Shown here: positions 7,772-8,667 of the stretch, in pieces
Numbering within the stretch: position 1 is the first letter of the stretch
How the letters are laid out: every line of letters starts with the position of its first letter
NCBI GenBank assembly: GCA_017622115.1
Contig: JAGART010000142.1
Span: 1 to 8,667 of the forward strand
DNA from: Clostridia bacterium
GTDB taxonomy: Bacteria > Bacillota > Clostridia > Christensenellales > UBA1242
Direction of reading: 5' to 3'
DNA length: 8,667 nt
The notes under the pieces: model-generated
Database searches by the model: none
The model's input: only the letters and a program-made list of their open reading frames with translations
What the model was told of the DNA's origin: nothing
Position numbers and translations under genes: made by a program

Positions 7772-7812
7772 AAAAAGTGTTCGATTTTTTTTTAGAACAT
7801 TTTTTCTTTTTT
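7772..7812 (+). other. Terminator-like AT-rich hairpin with a T9 loop
   Basis: AAAAAGTGTTC (7772-7782) pairs with GAACATTTTTT (7795-7805), 11 bp including one G-T wobble, around a 12-base loop that is mostly T. A T-rich tract follows on the + strand. No + strand gene lies upstream to need a terminator, and the stem has few G-C pairs, so its function is uncertain. It sits just upstream of the recombinase promoter. Confidence 0.35.
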
Positions 7813-7825
7813 AAAAAAATTATGA

Positions 7826-7892
7826 TTTTGACAACAAATTTGTATAAAAACTTGCTACAAATTTAAAATGAACTCTGTCTGACAACGTTTTA
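7826..7892 (+). repeat. 67-base repeat, copy 1
   Basis: Begins TTTTGACA, continues with an AAATTT-rich stretch, and ends AACTCTGT-N6-ACGTTTTA (7871-7892). The copy at 7935-8000 has the same order; I count roughly 50 matches in about 70 columns. The two 8-base blocks at the end are identical in both copies with the same 6-base spacing. It also contains a hairpin, AAATTTGTA (7836-7844) with TACAAATTT (7856-7864), 9 bp around an 11-base loop. Confidence 0.55.
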
Positions 7893-7932
7893 CAACGATT
7901 TGCTATAAAGTAATAATTTTTGACAAATTGTG

Positions 7933-8042
7933 AGTTTTGACATAAATTTATATGAAGAACTATTCATTAAAATTTACAAACTCTGTGTAAACACGTTTTA
8001 AATCAATATAAATTAACTCTAATATAAATAATTGTCAAAACT
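7933..8042. repeat. Imperfect 20-base inverted repeat flanking 70 bases
   Basis: The reverse complement of 7933-7952 matches 8023-8042 at 17 of 20 bases, sharing TATAAAT and TGTCAAAACT. The left arm overlaps repeat copy 2. This may be a pair of binding sites in opposite orientation; whether the enclosed segment inverts cannot be told from one sequence. Confidence 0.45.
7935..8000 (+). repeat. 67-base repeat, copy 2
   Basis: Second copy of the unit at 7826-7892, about 108 bases downstream. It keeps TTTTGACA at the left and AACTCTGT-N6-ACGTTTTA (7979-8000) at the right. Its AACTCTGTGTAAAC matches 11 of 14 bases of the left arm of the palindrome at 8138-8171. Confidence 0.55.
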
Positions 8043-8065
8043 AATGACAGTAAATAATAAATATA

Positions 8066-8103
8066 TTGTCAAACAAAATTTTAAGGTAGAAAATCCCAAA
8101 TTT
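8066..8103. repeat. Diverged direct repeat, copy 2
   Basis: Partner of 7724-7758. The position equal to the recombinase -35 reads TTGACA here on the - strand, a perfect -35, but the -10 position has decayed (TGTCAT), so this copy is unlikely to be a working promoter of the same strength. Confidence 0.5.
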
Positions 8104-8137
8104 AGCAAAAGTTTGTAAAAAAGGCGAATTTTTCACT

Positions 8138-8171
8138 AACTATGCGTAAAACTTGTATTTTACGCATAGTT
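8138..8171. repeat. Perfect 14-bp palindrome with 6-base centre
   Basis: AACTATGCGTAAAA (8138-8151), centre CTTGTA, TTTTACGCATAGTT (8158-8171). All 14 arm pairs match. Neither strand has a following T tract, so it is a poor terminator. Two symmetric arms around a 6-base spacer is the geometry of a site for a single tyrosine recombinase (11-6-11 in dif sites), and a recombinase gene lies about 450 bases away. The arms do not match known dif arms. A dimeric regulator site is an alternative. Confidence 0.6.
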
Positions 8172-8221
8172 TAAAGATGTGCCTAAACGTATTTTCCCCC
8201 ACTTTGACTATTTTTGTCAAT

Positions 8222-8252
8222 AAAAAAATTGTACTCAAATTAGAATACAATT
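8222..8252 (-). terminator. Rho-independent terminator of the cysteine-rich gene
   Basis: On the - strand, AATTGTATTC and GAGTACAATT form a 10-bp stem (8243-8252 with 8227-8236, one G-T wobble) around the 6-base loop TAATTT, followed by a run of seven T (8222-8228, partly within the stem). It starts seven bases after the stop codon. The stem is AT-rich. Confidence 0.7.
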
Positions 8253-8258
8253 CTATAA

Positions 8259-8585
8259 TTATCTTTGAAGTTCATCTTCAATAACACATTCTTTAACACA
8301 TTCCTTTTTGGCACAGACACTTACAGCAATACTGCCTAACTGTTCTTCAATAAACAATGTACAAAAATCATTAGTTGGTGTCAGAGCATAATTAATGGTT
8401 TTTATGCCAGTTTCAGCAGGCTTGTGTTTTGTCTGTAAAGCTTTAGGCTGATAATATCCACTAAAACACATATGGCAAGTGGAAACAGGCAACCACTTTA
8501 GGAGGCATTTTACTTCTTGGTCATCTTCATAAATATCGATAAAATCTTTTTTTGTAATAGATATTGGTTTTTTATTTTCTTCCAT
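8259..8585 (-). CDS. Hypothetical cysteine-rich protein, 108 residues
   Basis: I do not recognise this protein. It is small and soluble, with no signal peptide or membrane helix. Seven cysteines stand out: C27, the CHMC pair C37/C40, C75, and C91, C96, C100 near the end (VCAKKECVKEC). The grouping suggests metal binding or a redox role, which is inference only. The N-terminus is charged (MEENKKPISITKKDFIDIYEDDQE). A longer frame could start at TTG 8600, but ATG 8585 is preferred because GGGGAG (8591-8596) lies five bases before it. A strong promoter, a ribosome site and a terminator of its own argue that it is a real, singly transcribed gene. It has no co-transcribed neighbour, so context gives no hint of its job. 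Base composition is like the rest of the window. Confidence 0.75.
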   Translation of the reverse strand: MEENKKPISITKKDFIDIYEDDQEVKCLLKWLPVSTCHMCFSGYYQPKALQTKHKPAETGIKTINYALTPTNDFCTLFIEEQLGSIAVSVCAKKECVKECVIEDELQR

Positions 8586-8626
8586 AACTACTCCCCACAA
8601 AAGTCTATTTTATTCCAAACAATGAC

Positions 8627-8656
8627 ATTATAACATAAGTACTTAAAAAAAGTCAA
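8627..8656 (-). promoter_or_regulatory. Promoter of the cysteine-rich gene
   Basis: On the - strand: TTGACT (8651-8656), an 18-base spacer, TATAAT (8627-8632) preceded by TGT, an extended -10. Expected start is near 8620, leaving a leader of about 35 bases. No operator palindrome is evident. Confidence 0.82.
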
Positions 8657-8667
8657 CTTCTATACAA

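Larger units (their letters stand above)
7740..8221. other. Repeat-rich non-coding region upstream of the recombinase
   Basis: No open frame here has a credible length or ribosome site. The region holds two direct-repeat families, an imperfect 20-base inverted repeat, a perfect 34-base palindrome, two other hairpins and a cluster of TTTTGACA-type motifs (+ strand at 7826, 7918, 7935; - strand at 8032, 8066). Most of these motifs have no good -10 at 16-18 bases, so they look more like protein-binding sites than promoters. No tRNA, CRISPR, DnaA-box cluster or insertion-sequence end was seen. Confidence 0.6.

Noticed and set aside
7748..7795. Open frame of 15 codons on +
   Set aside because: No ribosome site; ends within the T-rich hairpin loop.
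7778..7799. TGTTC ... GAACA as an SOS box upstream of the recombinase
   Set aside because: Half-sites are in the opposite order (GTTC before GAAC) and 12 bases apart, unlike GAAC-N4-GTTC. It is better described as a hairpin.
7933..7962. A dif-like chromosome-dimer site on the - strand (TTATGT followed by AAAACT, AGTT at the other end)
   Set aside because: Against the Bacillus dif as I remember it, alignment needs gaps on both sides of the centre and the left arm matches poorly. AT-rich DNA gives such resemblance easily.
7890..7967. Open frame of 25 codons on - (MNSSSYKFMSK...)
   Set aside because: No Shine-Dalgarno and overlaps repeated non-coding sequence.
8044..8118. Open frame of 24 codons on + (MTVNNKYIVKQNF...)
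   Set aside because: No ribosome site, too short, and it crosses the repeat copy at 8066-8103.
8138..8171. The perfect palindrome as a rho-independent terminator
   Set aside because: No U tract follows on either strand, and the neighbouring - strand gene already has a proper terminator at 8222-8252.

Overview
The window is AT-rich (about one third G+C by eye) and looks like the chromosome of a Gram-positive, Clostridia-type bacterium. The reasons are the tight miaB-mutS-mutL-miaA order, a MutL with the metal-endonuclease motifs that methyl-directed E. coli MutL lacks, strong sigma-A promoters with extended -10 elements, and purine-rich Shine-Dalgarno sites before every gene. I cannot place it to genus.

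Left part (1-5913, + strand): one operon, entered inside miaB. The end of MiaB (tRNA ms2i6A37 methylthiotransferase) overlaps the start of mutS by one base. mutL follows after 10 bases, and miaA starts on the base after the mutL stop. MutS and MutL form the mismatch-repair pair. MiaA and MiaB carry out consecutive steps of A37 modification in tRNAs that read UNN codons. MiaA is unusual: its catalytic core is intact, but about 60 residues of the helical insertion domain are missing without a frameshift. The operon ends in a bidirectional terminator shared with the convergent lexA. hfq, often found after miaA in Firmicutes, is not here.

Middle (5929-7682, - strand): lexA and, upstream of it, a tyrosine recombinase of the XerC/XerD integrase fold. 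Each has its own promoter. The lexA promoter carries a TATTTTAG-N6-CTAAAATA palindrome over its -10 instead of the usual Firmicutes SOS box, and the LexA recognition helix also differs from the usual one.

Right part (7683-8667): about 575 bases between the recombinase and the next gene, with no credible gene. This stretch is rich in structure: diverged direct and inverted repeats, many copies of a TTTTGACA-type motif, and a perfect 14-6-14 palindrome whose arm resembles two repeat copies nearby. With a recombinase gene next door, a recombination or recombinase-binding locus is a reasonable hypothesis, but nothing here proves it. The last gene, on the - strand, encodes a 108-residue cysteine-rich protein of unknown function, with a strong promoter and its own terminator.
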